Part shown: piece after piece, positions 50,965 to 63,979 of the stretch
Layout of the letters: each line of letters starts with the position of its first letter
Numbering within the stretch: the stretch's first letter is position 1
DNA from: Selaginella tamariscina
Taxonomy: Eukaryota; Streptophyta; Lycopodiopsida; Selaginellales; Selaginellaceae
Assembly (NCBI GenBank): GCA_003024785.1
Contig: PUQB01000089.1
Location: forward strand, 124,001 to 188,000
DNA length: 64,000 bases
Direction of reading: 5' to 3'
Position numbers and translations under genes: made by a program
Notes under the pieces: generated by a model
Databases searched by the model: none
What the model saw: the letters and a program-made list of their open reading frames with translations, nothing else
What the model was told of the DNA's origin: nothing

Positions 50965-51361
50965 TGTCACGACCTTGTGCAAAGGGCGAAACCTTTAGAA
51001 CAAGGGTGGAACCTTGAAAGGAGGAGATTGTATTCAAGAAAGAAATGAATACAAAATGAAAACACAAGGCCGAAGACTGGTGTTGAATGATTCTGAGAAA
51101 CCTGGAACTGGAACCCTGTTTATATATCTGAGGTCCTGAGGATTGTATGGTCCACAACTGGTCTGGAATGTGTGATCCACAACTGGTCTGGAATGTGTGG
51201 TCCACAATGGTCTGGAACATGCGTATGAATATATGCCTTGCTGTTGATGGTGTAGTTCAGCATCCAGGATCATACAGACCAGGTTAACACATGTGTGTGT
51301 TAGCCAAAAGGTCTCGGGTTCAAGTCCTGTAAAAGGCAAAAAATGACCCATGATCCTTACA
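50965..51361 (-). repeat. 5' LTR of the Ty3/gypsy element
   Basis: 397 bp, same ends and internal words as the left LTR. The sequence just inside it on the minus strand (GTTTGAATGATTCGG) does not start with TGG, so no ordinary tRNA primer binding site is visible. Confidence 0.93.
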
Positions 51362-51925
51362 ATATGTATTGTCCTTTAAAATGAAGGGATTATGTGATAA
51401 TCGAATCCTTACAATATGTAGTGTCCTTAAAATGAAGGGAGGGATTATGTGATTATGTGATAATCGAATCCTTACAATATGTATTGTCCTTTAAAATGAA
51501 GGGATTATGTGATAATCGAATCCTTACAATATGTAGTGTCCTTAAAATGAAGGGAGGATTATGTGATAATCGATCCTTACAATATGTAGTGTTCTTAAAA
51601 TGAAGGGAGGGATTATGTGATAATCGAATCCTTACAATATGTAATGTCCTTAAAATGATGTCCTTAAAATGAAGGGAGGGATTATGTGATAATCGAATCC
51701 TTACAATATGTAGTGTCCTTAAAATGAAGGGATTATGTGATAATCGAATCCTTACAATATGTAGTGTCTTTAAAATGAAGGGAGGATTATGTGATAATCG
51801 AATCCTTTCGAATCTTTATAATATGTAGTGTCCTTAAAATGAAGGAGGGATTATGTGATAATTGAATCCTTTCAAATTCTTACATATGTAGTGTCCTTAA
51901 AATGAAGGGATTATCTGATAATCGA
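51353..51925 (+). repeat. Minisatellite, about 52-bp unit, roughly ten copies
   Basis: Tandem copies share AATATGTAGTGTCCTTAAAA, TGAAGGGAGGGATTATGTG and ATAATCGAATCCTTAC with small indels (for example GTGATTATGTGATAATC). The array begins exactly at the right target duplication of the Ty3 element. Confidence 0.9.
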
Positions 51926-51929
51926 ATCA

Positions 51930-54560
51930 CATTTACAGTGAACAATTTAACTAGAATTTTATATTTCTTACCTTAACACAATTTCATAAGGCAATTAAAT
52001 ATTAATAAATAGTATCCTTGACATTTCATTATCAGTTAAATCTTCAAGAATTTATGGAATTAATAAAATTAATTAATCATTAAGCTTCTTGATAATGAGA
52101 TTGTTCTTAACAAAAATTATTAATAACATATTTGATTAAATTGTTTTGTTACATTTCTGGGTTTGTTTTGGATTTTAAATGAAAATAAATTAGTATTTAA
52201 TATTATGTTAATAGTAAAGTAGAACACAAAACGACATGGAATGTTAGTGTAACTAAGAATGTAAAGATAAAATTAACAATTGTGTTAAATAAGTCATATA
52301 AAGTGTGTTTCTTTAAAAATAATATTAGGTTGAGTGACTTTGTTAAACCAAATGTAACTTATAATAATAAAAAGACTTGGAATAACACTTTTAATTATTC
52401 ATTTAGTAATAATTAAAGTAACTTATCATAAAGAATGATTATAATAGATTATGCCTTCTTCATAAAAATTTAAAATATTAATAAGAATTTCATGTGCAAA
52501 GTTTTAATATATAATGGAACAATCAACTTTATGAATTAAAAGTTTATTGTTAATCAGATATTAATTATATTAGTTGATAAACAAAAGATTATTAAGGTTA
52601 TGAATGAACATATAATTATTTTCAAGGTGATAGTTAATAATATAGTTGGTGAAAGTTACATATTATTTAATATCTTTAATATTATTTAAACTTTATTCTT
52701 CAATTTTCTTATGTCTTTTATGGCTTAAAGATTGTAAATTAAGTTTTTAATTAGCAAGTGAAATATGTGTTTTACCTTTTGTCCCTTTTCATTCACATTT
52801 TACTTTTTATAATATACTCTTATTTACATTTTTATAATTTAAGTTATACTCCTTATATCATATGACTTTTCAAATACATTCATTATCATTGTTTTATTCA
52901 TCAAATTTAAATTTTAATTTTTTTTTAAAGTTATCATTTTATTATCTTATTGATCTTATAAATGATAATTAACCTTCCACATATTTAATTTATGGTTTAT
53001 TAGGAGTTGAAGATTTTACGAAAGAAATAAAGAAAATTTTATCCAATTAATTTTATTTAATATTTCCATCGCTTGAATGTAAAGAGTTAACATGTGATAA
53101 AGATTTTGGTTGTGTTGTATTTTTTTGGACTTTCACATGTGATAAGAGAGTAAGAGATTATGTAAAAAAAATAGTAACATAATTATTAAGGTTGAAACAT
53201 AATTATTATTTAAAACAAGTTTTCATTTTTTTTTAATGTGTTAGAATAATTGATCGAGTTTAATATTTTATAAGATTGATTTTAATAAGTATACAATTAA
53301 ATTCAAATTAAGAAAAATGATGAATAAAAAATGATTTTATACATGTTTATGAACAATTGAAGTACATAATGTTTTTAATTTTTTAAATGCACCAATATGT
53401 TTTAAACACATGGCAAATAATAGTTTTATGATTTTTTTAAATGTTTTCATTATTATCTATTTGGATGAAATTATTTTTTTCTTTAAATTTAACTCAACAT
53501 GAATATAATTAACATAGTGATAAATCTTACACATTGTAATAACATTGTTTGTTTTTTTTATTAATTAAAAAAATATAAATTATTCTAGGATAATGTATAA
53601 TTATTTCATCAACATTACCTTTTTACATGCCTATGTAATAAAACTTAATTATATGTTTAAGTCTTTTTTTTTTAGTTTTTGATATAATATATATCTCCAT
53701 ATTTTCTTTTATTAATTTACATTTGTATTTCATAAAGGGAACATTATTATTTTCTTTTATACTTATAATAGAACCTAATTATTATTTGGATTTTAAATAT
53801 TTTTTCAATCATTATGAAGATAACTTAATAATTTTTTGGATTTTAAATGATTTGTTATTTTCAAATAAATAATTTTAAAAATCAATTTTTTATTTTCAAT
53901 ATACTTTAAAACTTGTAATTAATCAAAGTTTAATTTCAAATATAAAGTTATTGAAACTCAAACATTTATAATATCTTTAATATATTTACTATATAAGATT
54001 TTAAAAGGTATTTCTTATATAGTTTTTTGAATATATAAAGAAGGTTTAAATTAAATTTTCATTGAAGTAATCAACAACAACTCTTTTTTTATGTTTTTAT
54101 TATTATTATTAATTTTTTTTTTGTTGTTAATCTTCTTTCATAATTTTATAGGCTTTTATTTATTATTTTTCTTTATTTTAATCAACGACTTTCATAAATT
54201 ACGACGTCAACTCTCCCGTAACAATACAAATGAGAAGTAACGATACTCTAATGCCAATTACAATTGTTAAAGTGTGTTAATAAATTTTAAAAACTTTGTA
54301 CATTCTAAATATAACTTGCCATTAAAAATTGTTGTTCTCACACAATTGTTTATCTCTTAGAATATTGTTATACATGGAAAATTCATTTATAAATTTAAAT
54401 ATTTTATTTTTTTTATAAACTTTGTTAAAATATTACCCTAATTACTACTCAAAAATTAGCTCAAGGGCTCTTTGACTTTATTAGCTACTTAATCTTGTTG
54501 TTATTGTAATATACTCAGGTTTTCCTATTTGAATCTTATACTCCTCTCTCGTTCCTTATG
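51930..54560. other. AT-rich spacer without genes
   Basis: No supported gene, RNA or repeat boundary. Very A/T rich with long T runs. Confidence 0.6.
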
Positions 54561-54561
54561 G

Positions 54562-54778
54562 GATGTTAGCAAGTTCCTTTGCAGCCTACAACCCATAACA
54601 AGTCTAGGTTGCTTGCTCAGTGCACATTTCTAGTTTCTTATGTTACCTCTAGCAGGTTTCTTTCAGCCTACAATCCATAGCAAGTTCCATCATATTCCAT
54701 GCTGCTTGCTCATTGCACATTTCCCGTTTTAGAAACTATTATGTCACCCTAGCAAGTTCCTTTGCAGCCTACAAACAA
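54562..54778 (+). repeat. Imperfect tandem repeat, about 90-100 bp unit
   Basis: The phrase GCAAGTTCCTTTGCAGCCTA recurs with variation near 54568, 54654 and 54752, and TGCTTGCTCA.TGCACATTTC recurs near 54610 and 54702. No coding content recognised. Confidence 0.7.
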
Positions 54779-54907
54779 TATTTAACTGAAATACTACAAG
54801 CAATTCTATTCGTATTGGGTTTAGGGTTGTATCATCGTTTATTTAGGGCTTCTGGCATCATATACCCATTTAACAAGTACTCTTTTCCTCATCAAGCTAT
54901 AAACTAA

Positions 54908-55625
54908 CTAGAGAGCCATGACCTGTGAAATACTATTGATTAAAATGTAAAAGTCCAGTAAACTCCATATCTTAGATTTAAACAGCAATTGGGAAGCCAA
55001 GTCGTAGCAAATTTTCTTGCGAGCCTCAGAGGATTCTGAAGATGGTAGTCCCCTCTTTCGTCCTACCTTCTCTCTGAAGAAGGTAATTAATCCTTTTTAC
55101 TATAAACTCCAAGAATGTCTCTCGCGTAAATTTCTCTACCTCTCTTGCAAAGTGGACACCGCTGGAGGCTTCCCAAAGCAAAACTTAGGGGCTCTTCCCA
55201 TAAGCTTATAACAGTAGGATTTACTGCGTAACTCCAGTTAACTAAGTTTTGGATGTCCTCGCTACATTCTACATCGTAAGCAATGAGGATGTGTGATTGA
55301 TTGGGAACAAACCTTTGGGTTTTGTAATGAAGATGACACAGCAGCTGCAAGGATTTGTCAAATACCGATGACCCATGCCCTTTAACAAGATCGTCTGGAT
55401 CATTGAGAACAACAAGATCACCATATCTTAATGGCTTTATGCATCTCTCCATCTCTCTCCATAGATGTTCTGCCTTTTGTTTGTCTTTGCATAATATTAC
55501 CACCTTGCCTTCATTCCCATTAAAAACTTGTGCCACTGCCATGAACTTCTCCATCTTAGCTGCCTTGTTTGTTACCACACACATTGAAAACTTTTCTGGC
55601 TTCATCCTTATCTCTATCAGACCTA
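54908..55625 (-). pseudogene. Family B copy 2: orphan helicase C-lobe-like protein
   Basis: The 172-codon frame from ATG 55605 is the best copy. An acceptor (CTTGCTTAG) lies just before, and the frame reads LIEIR upstream of the ATG, so an earlier exon is likely. KFSMCVVTNKAAKMEKFMAV, then GKVVILCKDKQKAEHLWREM, resembles the start and motif IV of a DEAD-box C-terminal RecA lobe, and HILIAYDVECSEDIQNLVNW resembles motif V (normally ATDVxARGxD). Thr and RG are replaced, and no motif VI HRxGRxGR is seen, so helicase activity is not expected. CPLCKRGREIY follows, then after a frame change GRKRGLPSSESSEARKK and ICYDLASQ to a stop at 54908. B1 has the same end. The helicase link is an inference from motif order. 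Function unknown. Confidence 0.5.
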
Positions 55626-55639
55626 AGCAAGGTTATATT

Positions 55640-56827
55640 TATATTTGATTGTAAAGGTATATGCAAAAGGTATATCCTATATAAAGGAATTAGGTACTCT
55701 TCCTTTTACATGCAATTAACTTATATAATTGAGATATAACAAAGCTCAGTTAAATTTTTAATCATTGATTTTTATTAATGATAAAATTTAATCAGTCAAT
55801 TTTATTAATGCTAAATTTTAATCATTAAAGTATTTTGAAATAATATATTTTAAATTTATAAATAACGTCATGATACGTTCCATTTCTAAATTATAATTTC
55901 TTAAGATTGCATATTGTATTTAACTCTTTGATGTGTATGTGTGTGTTATAATTTTATATTTGTTAAAAAAAAAAAAGTTTTTTTCTAAAAATCAAGTTGT
56001 TATGGTGATAGACGTGCATATTTAGAAAAATGTCATAACTCCTTTTTTTCGTTATATAAATATAAATTTGGGTCACACACGTATACGATGTCTAAAGTGG
56101 TATATGGTGGTCGAGTTGTAATTCAATATCTAAAGCATAACAAATGTATTAAGATTAATATCAAAAGATTATTTAAATAATAGCCTATTTGATAAGCATA
56201 ATCATAATGAAGTATGAATTGGCAATCATAAATAAATTAGAATATATTAATAATATTTTATATTAAAGACAGATGTAATATACGTTAAAAAAAAATATTT
56301 TAATTTATTTTTGTTTTAAGTTTTGTTTAAGCATATAAAATTAAAATATTAACAATACTTTATTAAATATTATGTCAAAATAACGATTGTAGTTTATACA
56401 ATAATACCTACATATATTTCAAATATGTGTGAAACATGTAAACACGATTAAGCTTATATTATATAAGTCTATATTAATTATTTTAGTACAATGTTTTAAC
56501 TTACCATGGTAAATTATGCACTTAGTTAAACAATTATGTAAATAGATGAAGTGAATGATACTAATACAGAGGGAATACGCTCTGAGGCTCTCTCTCTCTC
56601 TCACAAACACACAACGCAAACACGCACACACACACACACGTGTGTGTGTGTGTGTGCATGTATGTATGCGTGTATTGTTGATTATGCCAGTTTGACAAAG
56701 CAATTTTGAAGATGTAGAACTCACACCCAAGATTAGAATTTCCCTTAATTCTTTATTTTATTTTGTTATATGTATGTTTATTATAAATACATATACGTAT
56801 ACATTAAAGCACAGAAGGAAACTTCAC

Positions 56828-56887
<60 letters not shown>

Positions 56888-57400
56888 GCTTTGCATGTTT
56901 TACTGTGTATCAACACACAGAGACGCGCGCGCACTCATAGAGCGTTCGATTTGATTTAGATATAATGTCTATAAATTGTTAAACAATTGTTAATTCAATT
57001 TTTTTAACTCTCAATTTATGTTTTCACATATTTATTTATTTATTACATATGTACTCCTTATATCTTTCTTATTTCACATATATATTATATAAAGATTTTA
57101 GAATTATATTTTTGAACTTCATACACAATGTATTTTAAAAACACATATAATCTTACTATTTAATATTTTCTTATTTAATTTATTTCATTCATATATATTT
57201 ATTTGATTCTATTCTGATTTTATAACTTGTTATATTTAGATATATATATATAAACTTTTTATATAAATATTATCTAATTTTTGTAAGATAGGTTTTTTTT
57301 ATGTTAACTTTATTTTAATATAATGGTTAAAATCAATGTAATTTTTAAAACTTCAAGGATATGTACGTAAATATGTAGAACTATTTAATATATTTTGTAA
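55640..57400. repeat. Flank of B2, duplicated between B1 and A2
   Basis: Matches 39840-41000: a GTGTATGTGTGTGT run with TTTAATATTTT-like context, CAGAAGGAAACTTCACTATA, TAGCTTTGCATGTTTTACTG, a GCGCGCGCAC patch near 56925, and ACATATATATTATAT further on. Microsatellites at 56600-56658 (CA then GT, palindromic) and 56828-56886 (TA) interrupt it. No family A gene follows here. Confidence 0.6.
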
Positions 57401-58253
57401 TTTACCAAAATGTTCTCGTATGTCCACCAACAGATCTTTTTTATGAAATTGACAAATCATATTTATATACTGCACCTGCTTCCATGATACAATATAATTA
57501 AAACATTAAAGTCGTATATTATTCAGAAGTGTTTAATATATTATACATTATACATTAAACATAATATTTCATATTATTTATGCAAATTATATTGGAAAGC
57601 ACTCATATTAATAGATTAATAAGTTATTAAAGAATACAAAATATATGTTATAAACTCTTAAAGTAACATATATAGAAATATTAAAAACCTTTTATAAACG
57701 CCAAAAGAAATTTATGTATTATCTTGTGCAAATACACAATCACTACAAGTTTTTGTCATTGCAGACTCAAGAAATAATTATTAAATAATTAATTTAGTAT
57801 TATAATATTAATATTAATTATATTTAATGAATATAATATTGTATTAATTTGTAGGTGTGTATGTAAGAAATCACACTTATATAATCGTTTGTATTAGTAA
57901 TATATCATAAAAACATATAGTGACACCCAATACTCTATTTTATTCATCAAATGTGTTATTTATAATCTTTCTTTATACCTTGAGATATATTCATACTCGT
58001 ATTCGTACTTATATTCTAATCTTACCTAAAGATTTTTAATATATAATGTTTTTATATGTTTCCATATTCTTATTTAATAATGAAAAACTTCTTATCTGAC
58101 AGAATAACAATGGAATCACACGAAATTAATTCAAATAGAACACATTATTTATATGAATAAATACATATACTTATGATAATACATGTGTTATAATAAACAT
58201 TTGATTTTTTTACAAACTATTCTTGCAACCAACCCTCTCGCCCTGTTAACATT

Positions 58254-58285
<32 letters not shown>

Positions 58286-58286
58286 T

Positions 58287-58327
<41 letters not shown>

Positions 58328-58620
58328 AGCTTTAGATATTATATCTATGTAAATTTATCTTGTCTGTGTTGTGTATTTAAGACGATTTTGGATTGCCACA
58401 CACACACATGGATATACAGTATTAGCGTGTGCAAATGAAGAATCTATACCATATGCATATACACCTCTTCTGAATATGAGAAAGTTTATGAATACTATGA
58501 AAGTTTATAAATAATATGAATACTATAGATTAAGTTTTATAGTTTATAATAAATAAAAATATTAATTAAAAATTAGAGAGGATTTATTGTACAAAATGGT
58601 TATACATCCAAGTTAAAATA
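57400..58620. other. AT-rich spacer with CT/CA microsatellite
   Basis: No gene. A CT run then a CA run occupy 58254-58324. The RopGAP 3' UTR on the minus strand should start just below 58631. Confidence 0.6.
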
Positions 58621-58630
58621 TAAAATGAAG

Positions 58631-60284
58631 TTACCAAGCTTCAGCCCTTTCACTTTGTTTATCTATCCTGTTAATTAACCTTGGTGAACTCCTCATTATC
58701 TTTGGTTTACCATGCTTTAGACGATGGTAATGATGGTAATGATTATTATGGTGATTATTACTCTGATGTAGGTATTCAGCTTCATATTCCTGAACCAATA
58801 AACATAATAAGAGAGAGATGACATTAATATACTTTAAAGTACACACACACCTTCCCATGCTGGAGCCTTCTATAAATATACACATATAATATGAGTATAT
58901 GCATTATACATATATATATACCTTGGATTCTTCTGATTTTTCTTTGGATATTCCACCACTTGCAACACACTGGTCGTCATCCTTGTCCTTGTTGTGTGAC
59001 AAAGAAGTGGCAGCTCCAGTATCTAATATAGCTTCTTGCCTGTCCCTTATGGTCCTCAGTATTAGCGTCTTGAGTATATTCATCACTTGTACAGCGTGCA
59101 TCAATGCTGTTAGTGGATCTGCCATCTGCACACATACAATTAGTGTGTGTGTGTGCGTGCGTATTTCTTCAGTTATATAGACCAGATCGATATGGACAAA
59201 GAAAGTACATAAAGGAGATAAAACATATACATAGATGTATATGTGTGTTTTTAACACACCTGTGTCATTTAGGTGCAAAAACCATGGCAATGTTACGAGC
59301 ATTCATCTTGTTAGAAGCTTCTTCCTGTGCTACGTCAGCCATTAAGTTAATAGCCCAGTCAAGGAGAGCAGCCTGTGTAGGAGGTAGTAATTTAACTAAC
59401 TCCACACACTGCTCCTCCGTGTGACACTGCATTACTTGGTCCGGTGTTAAACTATCTAAAACTCCTTCGGTAGCTCCCTAAACCACGCCGTTTAAGGACA
59501 ACAAATTTTAATTGTTAAAAAAAACGTTTGTGTATGCATGATATAGACATGTTATACATGATATAGATTGCTGATGAGTGTACACGGAATACATTGTGGC
59601 TTACATATCTATACGCTACGATAACAATAATAGCGAATGCCTAGCTGATACATAGACTTAACTAGTATACAGTGTGTGGTGCCACCACTTGTTCATACTG
59701 CTATTAAGTGATCCTATTCCTCTATATAAAACATACTTTTAATACATAAACCAGTATATATACACGCGTTTATATGTGTATGATATGAATGTATGTCTGC
59801 ACGCGCACGCACGCACACACACACACACACACACCTTAATAAGTCCAGCAAGGCAGCAGTGAAGATCAATGTCATAAGGGACAATCCCTCTATTAAGCTG
59901 CTCCTAAGAATCTCCTCATGACTATTTTCTGCGTTTATCCTGAATATTCCCTCGGCCCTACACAAGAACATTGTGAATTTAACATCAGTAACACAACATA
60001 TTCATGGTTTTCACTAAGCATACACAAATATATTTATCAGTCGCAATGCCTTAGCTTATGCATATATACACATACATACATATATATGCGGATACACATA
60101 TAATTTATACTGACCTTAAGTCCCCCTTGGCTGTAGAGTCTTTCCTGCATCAGTAAAAGAATTGTTGGAATGCTATTACCCTTAGGATCAAATGAGCACT
60201 GCATAGACTCTGGAGATACACCAAATACACTTGCACTGCATAAAAACATAAAATATAGAGTTGAAGGGCGTAGGTGTGTTATGT

Positions 60285-60316
<32 letters not shown>

Positions 60317-61626
60317 ATAGACATGTGTTGTGCGTACAAGTAGGAAGGTAGTTAGGGATTTCTCTCTATGTAAAATGCCAATGTCTAAACTGTCAAAACT
60401 TAAATACATGTCTCTGAATTCATATCTATTTTATGCTATATACGGATATGCTTGAAGTTCACATATGCTATATCATGCTTGGCTTCATTTGCGCTTATTT
60501 ACTATACCTTGCACTAGGGACTCTACACGGGATTTCAATCTCAAACTCCATAGGCAATCCGAGGAAACCATTAAACCTATCAAAAGTTACATGAGTGACG
60601 TGTTGAACATTCGTTTGGCCATGAAATGTCCATCGTCGCAGCTCTCTTCCTCAGAAGTCTTGCACGTTAATAGCGACTTTCTCAGCGTGGCTATCACCAG
60701 TTTCTAACATGGACAGCTGTTCATCATCATCTTGCTCGCCCACCTGCACGCACACCCGTACATAAACACACCTTTTACAATTTCATTAAAGTATTCCAAC
60801 ATAGTTAATAATGTAATAGAGTATAACGTGATATAGTCCATACTTATTGTCAATATAGTGCTCTTCCATGTGCGTAATATTAAGCATTACCAGTATAATA
60901 TATGCATTTGTAGATAATAGAAATATATTAATACTATATAGTATGGAGTAATCTATAACCGCATTAAATACATACTTATATTATGGAACAATAGCATAAA
61001 ATTATATGCTCTTTATGAGCATATCGTGTTCTCATGAAATTTAGATAATATTTAATTGAGGAGAACATATAAGCATGAATCAGCATTAATGCAACATATA
61101 AACTATAATAATCGTACAAACATTGATATTAAACTAAAGAGGATATAATCTAGTATATTATATATAATATACATATAATTAATACATACCTTCAAGTTGT
61201 TCACCACGAAGCCTCATTTTCTCTCTCCTTATAACTAAGTCTTCAAACTTCACGGATAAGTGCATGCTTCCATCTTCAGCAGAAACATGGGACCCTGCTA
61301 ATAACAAACACGCACGTACGTACATACTACATACACCCATGTATATGTATATATATGTATATACCTGATAAGTTAGCTGGGGATGAAACCATACCAGACC
61401 CTTCAGAATCCGAATTAGTGTTATTATTACTGGAGATGAAGAGTGGCGGTGAGAGGCCTCTTAAACTGTAGCTATCAGATTCCAGAATATCCGGAGTCAC
61501 TGATTCTAAAATATCCGGTGAAAAGTGCCTCTGTTGTTGATGAGTAAGCATATCTGTCATTTCTTCACCTTGTTTCTTGTTGGTTTTATTAGTCTCCCCT
61601 CTCCTTTGCATGTAGCTTTGCTGCAT
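58631..61626 (-). CDS. ROPGAP: ROP GTPase-activating protein, CRIB plus RhoGAP
   Basis: Eight coding exons on minus: 61626-61365, 61297-61190, 60743-60508, 60235-60115, 59957-59835, 59488-59260, 59125-58922 and 58789-58631. Exon 3 has LVIATLRKSLLTC, then the CRIB segment MDISWPNE and VQHVTHVTFDRFNGFLGLP. RhoGAP follows: SASVFGVSPESMQCSFD, the arginine-finger block AEGIFRINAEN, LLPPTQAALLDWAINLMADV, NKMNARNIAMVFAP and MADPLTALMHAVQVMNILKT. The tail has a His/Asn-rich run and ends SERAEAW. The Arg in GIFRIN is kept. It would speed GTP hydrolysis by ROP at the plasma membrane and so control polar growth. Indels are inferred in exon 3, at 59886, 59464 and near 59272, and the exon 6 acceptor lacks AG, so the sequence may hold errors. 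The start ATG follows a TTTTTTTCAG acceptor, implying a 5'-UTR intron. Confidence 0.92.
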
Positions 61627-61639
61627 CAGAAATTACCTG

Positions 61640-62620
61640 AAAAAAATAAATATATTATACATACATAAATATATACCAAGATAATGCAATGCATGTAACA
61701 AGTTACCCAACACGAATATGAAATAATATGTAGATTGAATGATAGAGAAGAAGAGAGTTTCCCTTCATTCCACTTATCCCGTGTGCATACACATACACAC
61801 ATGCAATGTCATCTCACAAGATACCCAAAAAGAATTTCTGTGAAGAAATATATATACATGCTTCTTACATGTATACATGTGTGCGGATCGTCATCTAGCA
61901 AAATTTCTGTGAAGAAACTAATATCCAACATGTATGTGAACAAGATCCCACCAAGAAGAAATATAAACAGATATATACCCAGTAAGAATTTGTGCAAAGA
62001 ATTGTAAAACACGAACTAATACATATGCTATGTACACAATACAGACCTATGTCCGAGTGTTACAAAGACTACTCAATTTGTATAGGGGCAAGAAACGTGT
62101 ACAATACGCACCTGTCTACGAGAGCGTTGGCATACACATACACACACATCTGCGTTGACATGCACGTATGTATGTAAAAAGCCCACCTAGAATAAACGCA
62201 GAGCATCACGGGAAAAATGGTAAGTACCTGCATACCCATGTTTGAGTTCAGAATTTCTGAAACACCCTTTTGCCCTTTTTGCCCTTTTTGCCCTTTTCTT
62301 TATAAAAACGCTCAAGATTGTGTAAATACGGCCACACGCTCGCTACATAGCCATAACAGACACAGGCTTTCTGTTGATCTTTGCTTGTCTGTATCCCCTT
62401 GTACACATTTACCCTTAAAAAATAGTGAAAAATCTCAAAAACTCGAAGAAAATGGAGAAAAATAGCACAAAATGAAGGCATCAGAGATCAGGATCCTGTA
62501 ACAGAGCCGCCATAGCCAGAGCTTACCGTAAGGGCAAGAAATACAAACACAAGGAGCCAAGAAACAGAAAACCCTGCATTGGAATACGAGCGGGGGGTTT
62601 AGCCAGTTAAACGTGGTTAA
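61640..62620 (-). promoter_or_regulatory. RopGAP 5' UTR, leader intron and promoter-proximal region
   Basis: A donor-like CAG|GTACTTACC at about 62230 (minus) pairs with the acceptor at about 61637, and another donor-like ACG|GTAAGCTCTGG lies near 62527. A CCTTTTTG triplet repeat (TTTGCCCTTTTTGCCC, three units) occurs at 62267-62296, inside the presumed leader. Direct echoes of AATTTCTGTGAAGAAA at about 61830 and 61900 lie in the intron. Confidence 0.4.
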
Positions 62621-62639
62621 TTAATATTAACCTAACGAA

Positions 62640-63600
62640 TATTCTCCGGATATACCCGCATGCGCGGGCTATTGGCGCACACATTTGAAAATATAAAGCA
62701 AATTGTCTGGCTGGCCAGATATAGGAAAAGCTCATTTTTGCAATATAATTAACTTAATTAGTTAACAATGATTGACATTGTAATTAATTTGTTTGATCAA
62801 CACGTGTCTTTATATAATATAAATTATTACACGTAAGCATGTTTTTTAATTAATTAAAAGTTTTTTACTTAATTATACAAAAATAAACTAGATTGTCAAT
62901 TCGTGCTTTTATTATGTGCTAGTTTAAACTCCTGGAATCGCCATCACACATGGAAAACACATATATATATAATCATATATGATTTTCTAATTATATACTA
63001 AATTTAAATTAAAATCAAGTTGTCAATTATAAAATAATAAATTTAATTTAATTCTTTTATCAAAAAACAAGCACACACTTTCAAGGATTTCGCTTTCAAG
63101 GGCCAGAAAAATAGAACGTTCAATAACTGCACATACATTTAATTAAACTAAAATAATATAACTAAACAACCTTCATAAATTCACATACCTTTGATCAAAC
63201 TAAAATAACATATACATTAATTCCACATACCATCCTAAACATTTTTTAATATTTAATTATTATAATTAATTAATCGAGATTCAAACAGCATTCATTGTAG
63301 GTCTTCGTTGTGAAGACTGTTGTCTGGTTTCACATTATGTACACTTATATTCCCCTTCCACAGATTAATTAATATATGTTCAACTAGATAACTATATGTA
63401 TGTTATAATTTATTACTATATGTTAAATATGTACTTTGATATCATCTGTAAAAACAACAACTCAAATGATGTAGACAATCTAAACCCTAAACATATAGAA
63501 GCCAGGCCTATAATAAAACAAAAACATTTAATAGAATATTAATAATATAGTACAAACATTATAAACATAAATATTTGATATAGTATATATTTAAACTGTT
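62640..63600. other. AT-rich spacer between RopGAP and eIF1
   Basis: No gene seen. It holds the eIF1 3' flank (below 63620) and an echo of CATAAATTCACATACCTT / CACATACATTTAATTAAACT near 63130-63200. Confidence 0.55.
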
Positions 63601-63619
63601 TTAAAGATAATTAATTTAC

Positions 63620-63979
63620 CTAAAAACCATGTATTTTGATATGGTCCTTTTTCACAACACCAGCCTGGGAAATAATAAAACAGCAGACAAAAATTAATAA
63701 ATTTATATGATTTGAGCAGAAAAATATTTAATAAAAACCTTATCCTGTATAAATTAATAAATATAACACGAACCTGTACCAGGAATTGTGAGACATTTTT
63801 TCTCTGGTCTCCCTGTAGTTGAATAACCTGCAAAACACAGACACGTACATATGTACACACATACATACACATACATACATATATACATATATATATATAA
63901 CACGTATATATTATTACTGTAGCACACTCACTTGCCCCAGCTCTGCATCATCTACAACAGTCCCATTACAGCAAAACTC
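63620..63979 (-). CDS. eIF1: Translation initiation factor eIF1 (SUI1), 3'-terminal exons
   Basis: Three exons on minus: 63979-63932 (EFCCNGTVVDDAELGQ), 63827-63774 (VIQLQGDQRKNVSQFLVQ) and 63664-63620 (AGVVKKDHIKIHGF, stop TAG). All junctions are GT-AG and the frame is continuous with no indel. This is the C-terminal half of the SUI1 fold, and the HGF end is the family's usual C-terminus. The gene starts beyond the right edge of the window, so about 65 N-terminal residues are missing. eIF1 binds the 40S ribosomal subunit near the P site and enforces correct start-codon choice in the cytoplasm. It lies head-to-tail upstream of RopGAP on the same strand, with about 1 kb between them. Confidence 0.95.

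Larger units (their letters stand above)
45615..51361 (-). mobile_element. Ty3/gypsy LTR retrotransposon, 5.7 kb, with target duplication
   Basis: Two similar terminal repeats (45615-46000 and 50965-51361) start TGTCACGACC and end ACA. ATATG lies immediately outside both ends (45610-45614 and 51362-51366), a 5-bp target duplication. Coding is on the minus strand in the order gag, protease, reverse transcriptase, RNase H, integrase, which defines the Ty3 (Metaviridae) type. No chromodomain was recognised. All reading frames are broken. Confidence 0.95.

Noticed and set aside
50806..51048. Lys/Arg-rich plus-strand frame
   Set aside because: It is a translation of an A/G-rich leader region of the Ty3 element between the 5' LTR and gag.
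51353..51925. CRISPR array
   Set aside because: Units are adjacent with no unique spacers, and this is a plant nuclear sequence; it is a minisatellite.
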